A program made the translations under genes and the position numbers. Positions 9,161 to 20,079 of a stretch of 64,000 nt of DNA are shown piece by piece. Source of the DNA: Isoetes taiwanensis (Eukaryota > Streptophyta > Lycopodiopsida > Isoetales > Isoetaceae); NCBI GenBank assembly GCA_021234155.1, contig JAJEKV010000078.1:1304001-1368000 (forward strand). Reading direction: 5' to 3'. Positions within the stretch are counted from its first letter, which is position 1. The number at the start of each line of letters is the position of its first letter. The notes under the pieces were generated by a model. The model searched no databases. It saw only the letters and a program-made list of their open reading frames with translations, and had not been told where the DNA came from.

Positions 9161-11581
9161 TCACTTGAAGTAGTCCCACATCTGTTCAACTCTTTTTACA
9201 TCATACTGGCTGCTGCCCGTGGTAGCATAAATGTTGGATAGTAGAACAAAAGCTGAAGCATTCCATGGCTCCAACCTAAGTATGTTATGTACTGTGCGTT
9301 CTGCTAATTGGACATCCCAGTGATTACTACATGCATTGAGGATAGGCATCCACACTACAACATTTGGTTCAAAAGGAATAGTGCTGATAAGCTCTTCTGC
9401 TTCATAGACACAGCCGGTTCTACATAGAAGATCAACCATGCAAGAATAATGTTGCATCTCTGGTGTTACTCCATGACCTTGGCTGATTGAATTAAAAAGA
9501 TGACAGCCCTCTTCTAGTAGGCAGGCATGGCTGCAAGCTGACAAAAGACAAACAAGACTAACACTATTTGGCTTTACACCATTCGATTGCATCAGAAAGA
9601 ATGCTTGTAGGACTTCTTTTCCCTCACCATGTTGAGCATAACCAGCAAGCATTGCATTCCATGACACAACACCTTGTGTAGGCATGGAATCGAAAACTTG
9701 ACAGGCATCTTTGATACTACCACAGTTTGCATATGCATCAACCAGAGCACTGCCAACAGAGGCATCAGATTGGCAGCCAATATTGATAGCCTTAGCATGG
9801 ACTTCCCTTACCTTTACCAGTGCAGAGGTAATAGCACACGCATTTAAGATGCTCATGAAGGTCATCTCATTTGGGCAGATAGACTCTCGTTGCATTTGGC
9901 CATAGAGTTCAAAGGCCTCCTTGCTAACATCATTCTGAACATATCCATTAATCATTGCATTCCATGATATACGGTCTTGAAGGGGAATCATGTTGAACAC
10001 TACTTGGGCATCTGTTATACTCCCACATTTTGCATACATGTCAACAAGACTGCTGCAAACAAATGCATCAGATTCGTACCCATTTCTGAGAATGCTAATG
10101 TGGGCAAGTCTACCCAGTTGCAGGTTTGATATATCTGCACATGCACTCAAAATACTTACCAACGTCACCTTGTTATAATTCACTTCATGCTGCTGCATTG
10201 TTTTAAAAAGGTTTATAGCTAGTTCACATTCCTCATGCTGTATGAGACCTGCTATTATTGTATTCCAAGATACAGTATCTCGTGTAGTGGACATCTTTTC
10301 AAACAGTTTGCATGCGGCCTGTATAGCACCACATTTGGCATACATGTCGATAAGTGCATTGCATACAAAATTTTGAGACTCACATCCAGCCTTCAATACA
10401 TGAGCATGCACATATTTGCCTTCATTTAGTTGGCCCACAAATGTGCAGCCACTTAAGACACTAACATAAGTTACTTCGTCTGGCTTCAGACCTTGACATT
10501 GCATTTGTAAAAATAGTAATAATGATTCATAACCATAGCCATGACGTGCATACCCTGCAATCATGGCATTCCATATAACGACGCCGCCTGAACGAATTTT
10601 CTCAAAGACCTCTCGAGCTTTGTTAATGCAACCGCATTTTCCATACATGTCAACAAGAGCACATCCCACAAAAGCGTCTACCTCACATCCTGATTCTAGG
10701 ATGTCAAGATGAACATGCTCGCCCAATTCTAAACCTCTGGCATCACATGCACATGAAGACAATAAACTAACAAAAGTGAAGTTGCTTGGCTTAAAACCTT
10801 TTTGCTGCATTTGACAATAAAGACTAAATGCCTCAGTAGCATTCCCATCTTGTGCATACGCTGAAATCAGGGTGCTCCAGGAAACACTATCATGTGAAGA
10901 CATCTTATTAAAAACTTGATGGGCATCCTTAGTACTCCCACACTTTGAATACACGTCAATAAGCGCATTAGAAACAACAATGTCTGATTCATATCCTGCT
11001 TTCTGAATGTCAGCATGAACCTGCTGGGCCTTCTTAATATCTCCTACTCTAGCACATGCATTCACTACACTGATAAATGTAACTTTGTCTGGCTTCACGT
11101 TGTTTTCTTGCATCTTTTCATAGAGATTCAGAGCTTCTTTCCCATCTCCATGTTGGACATAACCTGTAATTAATGATGTCCATGTAAAAACATTTCGAGC
11201 AATAGTAGTTTCAAAGACATGGCGGGCATCCTTTATCATGCCACATTTAGCATACAGGTTAATAATGGTGTTATTAAGGAATATATTTGGCGTAATTGCA
11301 AATTTGACGAGCAAACAGTGAACATATTTCCCTCCTGAAGAGGATTTTTCTCTGCTGTAAGCCAACAAGAGGCATCCACAAGCATTTACATATTCTTTAG
11401 TATTACATTGTTGGAGGCACTGCAGAACACACAGAGCCTCCTTCAATTGCCCATGTTCACAGAGAACCTTTACATTCTGGATGACAAAAGGATGTCCTTT
11501 GTTTACAGCTCTATCTAAAGGAATAAGGTGTTGCTGCTTCCCATTCCAATTGGAATGTGCAGCCAAGCTCATTATAACCAC
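9161..11581 (-). CDS. PLS-class pentatricopeptide repeat (PPR) protein, E subgroup, 806 aa
   Basis: Intronless. About seven S motifs with intervening P and L motifs run from about residue 95 to 730, for example S motif NALIDVYSKCGSTKDAHQVF and P motif VVIWNAMIAGYARHGYGYES, followed by E1 (FEPNVVVWMPILNACS) and a short E2 ending VKRVEQMWDYFK. No DYW domain. Such proteins usually guide C-to-U editing of organelle transcripts and recruit a separate DYW deaminase. Code pairs of successive S and P motifs are N-N, T-D, N-D, S-S, C-G, N-D, N-D, N-N, S-D, N-N, S-G, N-N, S-N, giving roughly C G . U ? . ? U . U C . G C . ? C . A. The first 60 residues are not clearly a transit peptide. A CAGGTATGT donor-like site lies about 40 bases upstream of the ATG, so a 5' untranslated intron is possible. 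Head-to-head with the UQCC1-like locus, 534 bp apart. Confidence 0.93.
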   Translation of the reverse strand: MVIMSLAAHSNWNGKQQHLIPLDRAVNKGHPFVIQNVKVLCEHGQLKEALCVLQCLQQCNTKEYVNACGCLLLAYSREKSSSGGKYVHCLLVKFAITPNIFLNNTIINLYAKCGMIKDARHVFETTIARNVFTWTSLITGYVQHGDGKEALNLYEKMQENNVKPDKVTFISVVNACARVGDIKKAQQVHADIQKAGYESDIVVSNALIDVYSKCGSTKDAHQVFNKMSSHDSVSWSTLISAYAQDGNATEAFSLYCQMQQKGFKPSNFTFVSLLSSCACDARGLELGEHVHLDILESGCEVDAFVGCALVDMYGKCGCINKAREVFEKIRSGGVVIWNAMIAGYARHGYGYESLLLFLQMQCQGLKPDEVTYVSVLSGCTFVGQLNEGKYVHAHVLKAGCESQNFVCNALIDMYAKCGAIQAACKLFEKMSTTRDTVSWNTIIAGLIQHEECELAINLFKTMQQHEVNYNKVTLVSILSACADISNLQLGRLAHISILRNGYESDAFVCSSLVDMYAKCGSITDAQVVFNMIPLQDRISWNAMINGYVQNDVSKEAFELYGQMQRESICPNEMTFMSILNACAITSALVKVREVHAKAINIGCQSDASVGSALVDAYANCGSIKDACQVFDSMPTQGVVSWNAMLAGYAQHGEGKEVLQAFFLMQSNGVKPNSVSLVCLLSACSHACLLEEGCHLFNSISQGHGVTPEMQHYSCMVDLLCRTGCVYEAEELISTIPFEPNVVVWMPILNACSNHWDVQLAERTVHNILRLEPWNASAFVLLSNIYATTGSSQYDVKRVEQMWDYFK

Positions 11582-12115
11582 TTACACTAGCATTCTTCAC
11601 AGATACAGTTCGGCAGACATACCTGATGAATTGCTGGACCAGCAAAGCTGAATCGATAGCCATAGCTAAAATCTACATGATTTTGTCGTTTGCAAGAATT
11701 ACTGTGAATTCCCATAAGGTTCGGGCCCTGCATTGTATGTTTCCTACCGAATTTTAATAGAGATCAAACAAAAGGTTTTATCCCTTGTTAAAATTTTTCA
11801 TGTTGGTCTTAACTTGCTCGAAATGAGAAACCGTATATTTTATACCGTATTTTTTAGCAGGGTTGCCTAACCCGAGGTGCACACTTTGGTGCAATTCTAA
11901 CTATACCTGTCCTGCCATGTCAGCTTAATTGCATCTCAACCGTTAGATCCATTTATTTATGAATCCACGGCTACGAAAAATAGAAAACCTATAAAAAATA
12001 AGGTCTCAAGCGATTCATAAATTGCGTTGTGTCACTCCGACATTTGGCTAAACTGTTTAAGAATTTTAGTTTTCCATCTGTACATGAAGGAGGGTTTTGG
12101 TAAGAGGTTTTAGCT
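11582..12115. promoter_or_regulatory. Divergent intergenic region between the PPR gene (-) and the UQCC1-like gene (+)
   Basis: 534 bp between two divergent starts, so it should contain both promoters. I see no canonical TATA box at a convincing distance; the clearest local feature is AT-rich sequence near 11840-11860. The bounds are simply the two start codons. Confidence 0.4.
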
Positions 12116-12912
12116 ATGGCATTGAAGGAATTAGTGCGACCGCAACTCTAGCGGCGACGGTCATCTCTGTCGGAGATGAAGCCGTTCACCGTCTTGACTC
12201 ATTTTTTCCCATATCCATCAACTGCCACTGCCATTTCACAAGATGAATCATTTGGAATTCAGGATTTAAAACCTAGTTCATTGGGATTGCAGAAAGGCTC
12301 TTCTTTATGGCTAAAGATCCCGAACCTCGTGGATGGCAGTTCACACTCAAAATGCTTGGTTTTTACTCTCGCCTAAGCAAGTTCACACGACAAGCCAAGC
12401 AGCTATATACACGGATTCAAGAACGAGTGGCTGATCCACAATTATATACAAGTAAGTACTTGTCTCTTTTGTACACGTAAAATGTGGTTATTTGAGAAAA
12501 TTTGTCTCTAATTATTTAAGTCATGGAACTTCATTGACAGCTTTTGGCTTAGAAAGGAGTTTCAAGACAACCCATGCAATGTTAGTTGTCCATATGTGGC
12601 TATGCCTTGTTCGACTATGTGCAGAAGGCAAGCATGGAACGCAGGTTGGACAACATCTATATGACATCTTTAATCATGATTTGGAGCAGAGGGTGGTGGC
12701 AGAAGGGATATTTTAGTTTTCACCATTTTGAGTGAAAAACATGTCTTGATTGGACTATACACAGGTCAAAATGCTGCTATCCAAATGGATGAAAGAACTG
12801 GAAAAAAAAAAAAAAAAAATTCTATGGAGCTATTTTTGCTTATGACAAGGCTATGCAACCTGATGCTGAAGAAGATGAGCTTACTGAGGCCCTTTGGCGG
12901 TAAAAATGATTA
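12116..12912 (+). pseudogene. UQCC1: Ubiquinol-cytochrome c chaperone / complex III assembly factor (UQCC1, CBP3 family), damaged
   Basis: UQCC1/CBP3 helps cytochrome b synthesis and bc1 complex assembly at the mitochondrial inner membrane. The family core is clear: FTLKMLGFYSRLSKFTRQAK, then RIQERVADPQLYT, then after an intron FGLERSFKTTHAMLVVHMWL, CLVRLCAEGKHGTQVGQHLY and FNHDLEQRVVAEG, then LLSKWMKELE and FYGAIFAYDKAMQPDAEEDE. Intron 1 is 12452-12540 with a good GTAAGT donor and GACAG acceptor. Damage: TAG at codon 12 (12149-12151) after ATG 12116; a frame change near 12308; the second intron (about 12708-12764, 57 bp) starts ATAT instead of GT; and an 18-A run (12802-12819) puts the next block out of frame. 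The last part of the domain after LTEALWR was not found downstream. Probably a pseudogene; assembly error in the A-run is possible. Confidence 0.8.
12452..12540 (+). other. Canonical intron of the UQCC1-like locus
   Basis: GTAAGT donor and TTGACAG acceptor. Joining the flanks restores the family sequence across the junction (PQLYT before, FGLERSF after) with phase 1 splitting of one codon. Confidence 0.8.
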
Positions 12913-13071
12913 AACCAATAGCATTCATTTTTAGAAAGCCTTAATGTTTGTGACTAATAGTCTTTGTAGTTTTTCTTGTCTTGCTATAATGCTTTGTCTT
13001 GTTGGTATCAAAGAGCCCTGATTAGGAAGGTCTTTTTTTGTGCCATGGAAGTTATAGAAGGAGCTAGGGAC

Positions 13072-13149
13072 TAACACCCTTCCACATTCAAGTGAACTTA
13101 ATGACAAGTTTAACACCATTCCACATTCAAGTGAACTTAATGACAAGTT
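13072..13149. repeat. Two-copy 39-bp tandem repeat
   Basis: TAACACC..TCCACATTCAAGTG units at 13072-13110 and 13111-13149 differ at two or three positions. They lie in the non-coding stretch after the UQCC1-like exons. Confidence 0.85.
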
Positions 13150-16100
13150 GCTCACTACCTGAGAATTTTCCTTCAATCTTGTTAATTTGGAAATTTTCAG
13201 TCTGGTGGAAAAGTTTTTTGGTTTTTTCCTTAAGAGGATTTCCTAAGATTGTTGTTGTTTTGTTGGCCGGAAAATTTTAGCATTCTTCCAAAAATCGGAA
13301 ACATTTTTTTTGCTTATGTGTTTGGTCAGGGGTTTTTGGATTGATCTACTATCTCGGCATGCATGCGACAAATATTGAAAGGCCGCAGGAGTGGCTTTTG
13401 ATCGATTCTTACCCCCCTTCGATTCGTGAGCCTTTCCCCGTGTTGCAAATTTTGAGCTTTTGAGTTCCATTGATTTCCATAACTATGATTTTTTCTTGGA
13501 TTGTTGAGTGCGGTGCTAATTAACTAGCCTATGTTTGTAATCCATCACAAATTAGAGTTTGATTATAGTGGGTTTATTTTTTCCAAGTCGATTTTTCTGC
13601 ATCTACATTCCAAGATGGGTGTCATTTATTCTTGCAGTTGCATGAGCAGGGATTTTGCACCCTTTTAGCAGAATGAGAGGAGTTCAGAGCATTTCTCAAC
13701 AAGTTTTATCCTTCATCGACCCTGCATCACCGCTACTTAATTGTAGAAAAACCAGGCATTGTCTTTACGACATCAAAAACTGTTGGTGGAGTAAGTATTG
13801 GATTTGGTCTTTTTGTGCTTATTTCATATTCTTGCATGAGTCTTGGAATTTTATGTTAGTTGGCTGTTTGTTCATAGCTCAATGTAATTATGGACACAAG
13901 GTGCGTTTGTGCTGACGGCTTTACACAGCCAGGCAACAAGGTTCAAGATATTCCATGTAAGGCATGTTCTGAGCTCTTCCATGATAGGCATCGGCATGCA
14001 CTGTATCTTTTATTTTTAATTCTTCTAGCAGATGATATTCGAGGGAATGATTGTTGTTTGCTTTGCTGGACTTGCTAAACTACTTGCCACCTTAGGTATA
14101 CAAGAGCAAACCAGATGTTTCTTTTCTCTGGTGTAGGAGAGGTTTGTCATTTGCCCCCATTTGTATGTCAAGACAATTTTTGTATGCATGCCTTGAAGGC
14201 TCTGTGAGAAGTTACTTTGTCTTTTTGTATCTTTAGAATATTATCTCTACCAATAATTCTTCCTTTCAAGAAGGATCTATTGTTGAATAGATTTGTGCTT
14301 AATTTTTCTTGCACCATCAAGGTTAGTTTTAGCTCAATTGATCCCCTATATTGTCTACCCCTTTAATCTTGTGCTAGCTTGAAGTTTATCTAATCCTAAT
14401 GTACCCTTTGTCTTGGTTTAGTTGTTAGGATGAGTTTTCCTCTTCTGATCACAGTTTTATGCTCTCTTTTCAATGGATCTTTTTTCTTTAGCTCTTGCAG
14501 CTTTTTTTCTTCGTAATTTTAAATACATGTTGGATTGCATACTTTATCCATAGTTTAGGAATTTATTTCTTACATCTGACTGCTATAGATATTGTAATGT
14601 AAAATAGCATAACTCAAGCATATACCCATTTTGTCCATAGACGTGGCATTTATTTCTTATGTCTGCTTTGTGTATTTTAATGTAAAATAGCATAGTTTCA
14701 AGTATATACTCATCGAGACAATTCTTATAAAGTGTGTAGCACCCAAATTATGTGGAACATGTTTTAAGTTTCTGTGTGTTCTATATTGGAAGCTGCATTT
14801 TTGGGATTTAGCTTGCTTAGCTACATCTCATTTGCTGTTGGTTCTAATTTTGTGATTTCATGTTAATTTATTGCAAATTTGAGTGTAAACATCCTGATTT
14901 GTCTTCATTTTAATAGGTTGCTTTGGTCCTAAAGTTCTAAATCATGATTTCTGCATCAGATTGGGCCATAGTTGAGCACCCAGTATCAATATTTGTTGGT
15001 GCATATTATTTGTAATTGACTGGCAAAGATAACGGTATGCAAACATTAGCCTTTAGATTGCTCACAATTATGTTGACAAAAAGCTTTAAAAGTTCCTTTT
15101 TAGCTGCTCTTTTATCTGGCTTCCAGCATAATGTAGCGAATTTTCACTTTGCTTAGAAGTAATTACTATTCGTAGAGCTTTGTATCATATACATCTGGAG
15201 GAGCAAAGATGCTAGAGAGCCTATACAAACCACTGGTATGTTACATGCAAATCCATGTTGATGTCAGCTTCCCTTTCTGTGATCGTGCAACTTCCAATAT
15301 ATACAGATTTGGAATTAATATCAGCGATCAACTGTAGATGCAGTAAAGGTTAGAAATAGCATTTCAATCTGATTTAGGTAGGTGGATGTGCATATCGATA
15401 ATGATTAGTTGAACTTTTATCCTCTAGATTTTGGATAGTGTTCTATCTGATAATCTGATACAAAGTTTCTTAAAGCATGCTTCTTTGTTCTTATTTTGGA
15501 TGCAAGCCATGCACAAAGCCAATTTGTATAACACAAGTTTTATGAGCAAGCTTTGCTTCTTCGACTTATATAAAGAGGATACCGGAGTCCGGACTCATTT
15601 ATGCAGGTTAGCTACATTTTTATTATATGTTTTGAGTTGTAGTTAATACCATGCATTTTATTTTAAGTCTTAAAGTTGTATCTATACATCATGAGATGTT
15701 TCTATTCTTCTCAAGGATTACAAATGCCACTTAGCAACATCTTGGTCTTGAGCAAATTGGTTCTGAGGAAATTGCCCATTGATAATGAAGGAAATTCGTA
15801 GCTAACATTTAGGTTTAAATCTTTGAAAGAATCTTGATTATACAAATCTAGAATTGCTTTCATTAAAGTGATGTGTATTAGGATTTTTAGACGAACATAA
15901 ATTTGTCTTAGCAGTTGGAACTTCACCGTGGCAGACACATTCATCAAGGCCGACTCTTGATGTCATTTGTAGTTTATGCAGAGCCCATTTGTAGAGTTAT
16001 ATATTTGATCTTTTGCTATGTTCTGGTTGCTCAAATGCTGAGGACGATTTGAACTTCACATAGAGAAAAATATGTAGCCTCACTGCCTCTTCTTATTTTG

Positions 16101-16185
16101 AGCCATGTGAATTTATCCATTACCCTATATCTTCTGTTCCTCAATCTAAAGCAGTAATTACTTTATACTAGGGTAGGCCAACCTA
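13150..16185. other. T-rich intron-like sequence, possible short exons, no gene recognised
   Basis: The plus strand is strongly T-rich, as in plant introns. A possible mini-exon at 13747-13789 sits between a TTGTAG acceptor and a GTAAGT donor and reads PGIVFTTSKTVGG; the stretch before it (13674-13740) is open and reads VQSISQQVLSFIDPASPLL. Another donor-bounded piece near 15195-15237 reads KMLESLYKPL. I recognise no family. These could be the missing 3' exons of another plus-strand gene or chance. Confidence 0.3.
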
Positions 16186-16415
16186 GCAGGCTCTTCTAAG
16201 TCCTCTTTTTTTTCATGATTGATTAGCAGTTTGAGCTTTTATTTCCATGTTTGACATTGTTAATAACAACAGGCATTTCCAGGTCCTCTTCTTTTTCATG
16301 ATTGATTAGCAGTTTGAGCTTCTATTGCCATGTTTGACAATCTAGCAAGCATTTCTAGGCCCTCTTCTTTTTCATGATTGATTAGCAGTTTGAGCTTCTA
16401 TTGCCACGTTTGAAA
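16186..16415. repeat. Three-copy tandem repeat, 76-86 bp period
   Basis: Three copies of a unit containing TTTTTCATGATTGATTAGCA followed by GTTTGAGCTTCTATTGCCA. Copies 2 and 3 are the closest pair. Located in T-rich non-coding sequence. Confidence 0.85.
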
Positions 16416-17339
16416 TCATTAATAAATTCAATTTACTTTCTGCTATTTGTTTGAAATATGCTTTATTGTGGTTACAAACGTTTGCATCTGGAAAAGGGCT
16501 ATATATTGTAGACAATACTTAATGTCATAGTGCAAGACTTTATGCACGTCTTTATATGTTTGTTGACTGAACCGAAATTCCATAGCATTATATTTGGCAG
16601 CTAGGATAGATTCATAACAAATGACTTACTCTCAAAAACTTGAAGAGCTTTTGTATTTTCTTGAACTTTTGTTCTTTGCTTCGCTATACATTGCTATGTG
16701 CATATATTCTAGAAAGGAACACGTTTTTTATGAAAGCCCCAAATTCATATCAATAGGTGCCGTAATGTAAAATCCTGCAGCAAGGATGGCTCAAATGCAA
16801 AGACTGAATTTGCTTCCTCCTTTTTCGAATCTTTCGGGCCCTTTGCTTCATTTGGAATGATAGAGTTTGCCAAGGTCTTCTAATAATGTAACATGGCTAA
16901 ACTTCTATTGTAGAAAACCAGTTTGGTGTCTTTATAGCTGCAAACTATAACCAGATTTAACTTTTTTTCTATGTTAGGGATGTGATGCATTGGTTCTGTT
17001 CTCTAAATGCTGCAAATAGGAAATATAAAAACAACAGTGTCTAGGAGTAACTTCATATGCCAATAATACAACATGCAGATAATATAACGGGACTGTTAAA
17101 ACAACAGTATGGTCATGGCCATCACATGACTTCGTGCATCTAATTGAATCTGAAGAACACATATTTTATTGTATATGTTACAAAAAATGCCATGATGCAG
17201 CATGGGCTTCCATAACCATTACTAAGATGTTGCAAAACGAATTGGTCTGAATTTGAAAGAGAACAAATGCTTGTGTTTGGCCTTGGCTAATTTTGAGTAT
17301 GATGATGTTTGTTGATGGATCGCATTGCAAGATTGGGTT
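16416..17339. other. Sequence without recognised gene
   Basis: AT-rich, short frames only. It ends where the duplicated block begins at AGAGGATGAGGCATCAGAGA (about 17340). Confidence 0.4.
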
Positions 17340-17911
17340 GAGAGGATGAGGCATCAGAGAGGCAACCTGCAACTTGAGGGTTTCTAATTCAACATCCAGA
17401 GTGATTTTTTGTTTTGTAGCCTCTTAGAGTTAGCCCTCAAGGGACTGGATCTTGGTGTGAGCTTCAGCCTACATGGCTTCTAATGCACAACGCTGCATTC
17501 TTGAGAATGTGAATGTATTCATTTCCCCTGTTTAATGGTTGATCTTTGGCCCTGTCACTCGAACTCAGACATTGGAACTCAGACGTGAGGGGCCGTGAGG
17601 ACTTTGCATGTCCTTGTTCTTGCTGAAGTTTCTCTTTAAGATCGGCCAGAGTGGCACTAAATTGCAGATGAGCATTGTAAAGCTGGGATTCAAGATCAGA
17701 ATTGACAATATGAATCAAGCAAATCATTTTTACGATGAAGTGCATCTGCGAAGTCAAGCTGAAATGAATAGCATTCATAAGTTTTTCCTTGTTATGAACA
17801 TAGAAAATACCGAGGGTGGCAAGACAAAACTATATAATACAAGCTAGTATAAATTCATATATTATAGAGGTGTTGATGTGGCACCACCCATTTGGTGGAG
17901 AAACCTTTGCT

Positions 17912-18640
17912 TCACGGTCTTGATACACGAACGATCAAGACACCACGTGCTTCCAGCACTAGGGTTGGTGCCTTATAAAGGATTCGGGGGTCAGAGAGGG
18001 CGGGCACAATTATGGAGAGATAGTGAAATAGTGCTTGGGATATTGAACTGCTACAATTCCTGCCAGCATCTGAGAGAGCCAAGGGCTTTCCTGCACTACT
18101 GGGAAAGTCAGGGACTTCGAGGGAGTGGTTAGTGCCGGATGGGATATCGGCACTGGTGAAGACCAAGTTTGTAACACTCCTGTAAATCCTATAACTGAGG
18201 ATTGCAACTCTGAACATTTTGCCGGCATTCATACAAGGCCTAGCGTGGATGCCTATGCATGGTTGGCTGGTCAGCCTTTCGAGAAGATGAGGGGCGTGAA
18301 TCGTGATATTGAATACTATAAGAAGAAGTATCAGGAACTTCGATAAAATAAGGTGAGGGAAGTGGGACCTATGCAGGAGGTGACACGGGCACTTCTTCCA
18401 TTTGCTTTGTGTGTTGAGGGATCTGATGTGGTCCAGAGAGATAACATTCAAGGCACTGATAATCTGTGGATTTTGACTATCTGAAATACGTGAAGAAGAA
18501 GTTCTAGAAGGTGGTGCGAAGAGTGTACTGGGATCCATGGGTGGCATACAATAATTAACAATTGCTTGGAAGTGGGCTTCCATGGCCGAGACACGGCCTT
18601 CAATGTCAGGATCTTTCCGAAGACATTCGAGTTCTTCCAA
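17912..18640 (-). pseudogene. Unrecognised frame in duplicated segment, coiled-coil start, Pro/Ser-rich middle
   Basis: The first 40 residues are helical and charged (RVSAMEAHFQAIVNYCMP), followed by a Ser/Pro-rich part. The equivalent region of the second copy (about 55431-56200) is split into several frames, and the frame best kept between the two copies changes along the length, so this is probably a decayed coding region. A gag-like role for the neighbouring retroelement is possible but no zinc knuckle is visible. Confidence 0.3.
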
Positions 18641-19279
18641 GAGTCAGTGAAACATGAGGTGTGGCCAATCAATATTTACTTCAGCATAGATGGCAGCAAG
18701 CACAATGGTATAAAAGTACTTGTTTATAGTTGTCTCTTCACAGGATAGTCGAAGAATTTATGCCATAAAATCTTGACAAAAATAAGCTTTATTAACTAAC
18801 CAAAGACTGATATATGAGGAAATATCATAAATCTGTAAATCAGAATAAGCTAAGGGCTTTGTGCTCTTAGGAGGTGAAATATCGCTGAAATGAGTGCATG
18901 GTTGAAATGGATGTTGATGCCACAACAGATGTCATGTATTCAGCGTCATTTCAGATCAAATTGGTGACAAACTATACCATTTGTTTTAACTTAGGAGAAG
19001 GCAGTTCCTAGTCTAAAAAACTTCAAAATCTATTTTTTGAGCAATAAAAGGATCATGTTCTGTGAGAGGAGTATCCGAACTAGCAGTCATGAAATTGATT
19101 TTTGCAAAGAGATTGCTATCCATAGAAGTTGTTGCATGCAAAGCATGAGGTCGAAAAGATGAGGCCAAGGCAATAGTGAAAGAGATTGAGTGTTTGGTGA
19201 TGGCAGAGGCGAAAGAACTCGAAGGCGCAAAAGACAATAGGGTTCATGACAATTGAAAGCAAGTTTTAATACCCGAAGG

Positions 19280-19360
19280 GAAGGATGAATCAAGGTCGTT
19301 GAAATTGGACAGGTGTTTGGGAAGGATGAATTAGGGCCGTTGAAATTGGACAGGTGGTTG
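19280..19360. repeat. Two-copy tandem repeat, about 41 bp
   Basis: GAAGGATGAATnA.GG.CGTTGAAATTGGACAGGTG occurs twice in a row. The same doubled unit is present in the second block near 56875-56955, so the tandem step preceded the block duplication. Confidence 0.85.
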
Positions 19361-20079
19361 CATCTGAAGAGCCGAAGAGAGGGAGTGAAATTTTTTCTAA
19401 GTCCAGATGAGGTATTGCTTAACTGGTTATAGAGCAGAAGAAGTAAAATGGTACAATGTGAGATATATCGGCAAACTGATGTTGATTTGACACTACCGTA
19501 GAAGCATGTTGCAGTTTGGCACATTTAAGAGTGGTGACTCAAAGAAGCAATGGTCATGATTGAAAGATATGGCAGTCCATACGGGCAGAGGTAGGATATT
19601 AATGATGCAAAATATGCAATGTGATACAGAAGTATCTTCGCACCTATTTTTTATTACGGTATTGAATGGCCAATGGATAAAACTTGTGAGATTATCCACA
19701 TCAGCCTATTTTTCCAGAAGGGATAGTCAGCTGGCCTATAAAAGGAAATGCCAAGAATGCAAGAAGTCACAACAGCTGCTTCGTGGAGATGAACAATACC
19801 ATGCCATTGCAATGCCTAGAATGAATCACTTGCTATATGAATCATATGGATATTTGGAAGCCAAAGAATGCGAGATTCTATTGGATGGCTGATTGATGGG
19901 GGTTTCCACTCTAGCTTTGATTATCTTGACGTTATTCTGCATCTGCCTTGGACATAATATAAAGGTTATGTGATCCTACGACCATGTGCGGCTGCAAATC
20001 CAGAATACGTATTAGAATAGTAGCAATGACTATGTAATTTCGTAAATCCTTTTGTGAACATAATGAAATACCCAACTAA

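Larger units (their letters stand above)
17340..20075 (-). repeat. Duplicated segment next to gypsy pol, copy 1 (second copy 54777-57690)
   Basis: This stretch and 54777-57690 are closely related throughout. On the minus strand it lies downstream of the integrase end of the pol remnant. It holds several frames without a known domain: a coiled-coil-like piece at 17464-17778 (ATLADLKEKLQQEQGHAK) and a frame at 17912-18640 that starts MEELECLRKDPDIEGRVSAM. Similar short frames are readable in the second copy but both copies are broken in different places. It could be a long terminal repeat plus gag of an adjoining element, or an unrelated captured locus; I could not find paired LTRs. Confidence 0.6.

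Noticed and set aside
12708-12764. True U12-type AT-AC intron in the UQCC1-like locus
   Set aside because: The start lacks the conserved ATATCCTT donor and the end is AG, not AC; the locus has other lesions, so decay of an ordinary GT donor is simpler.
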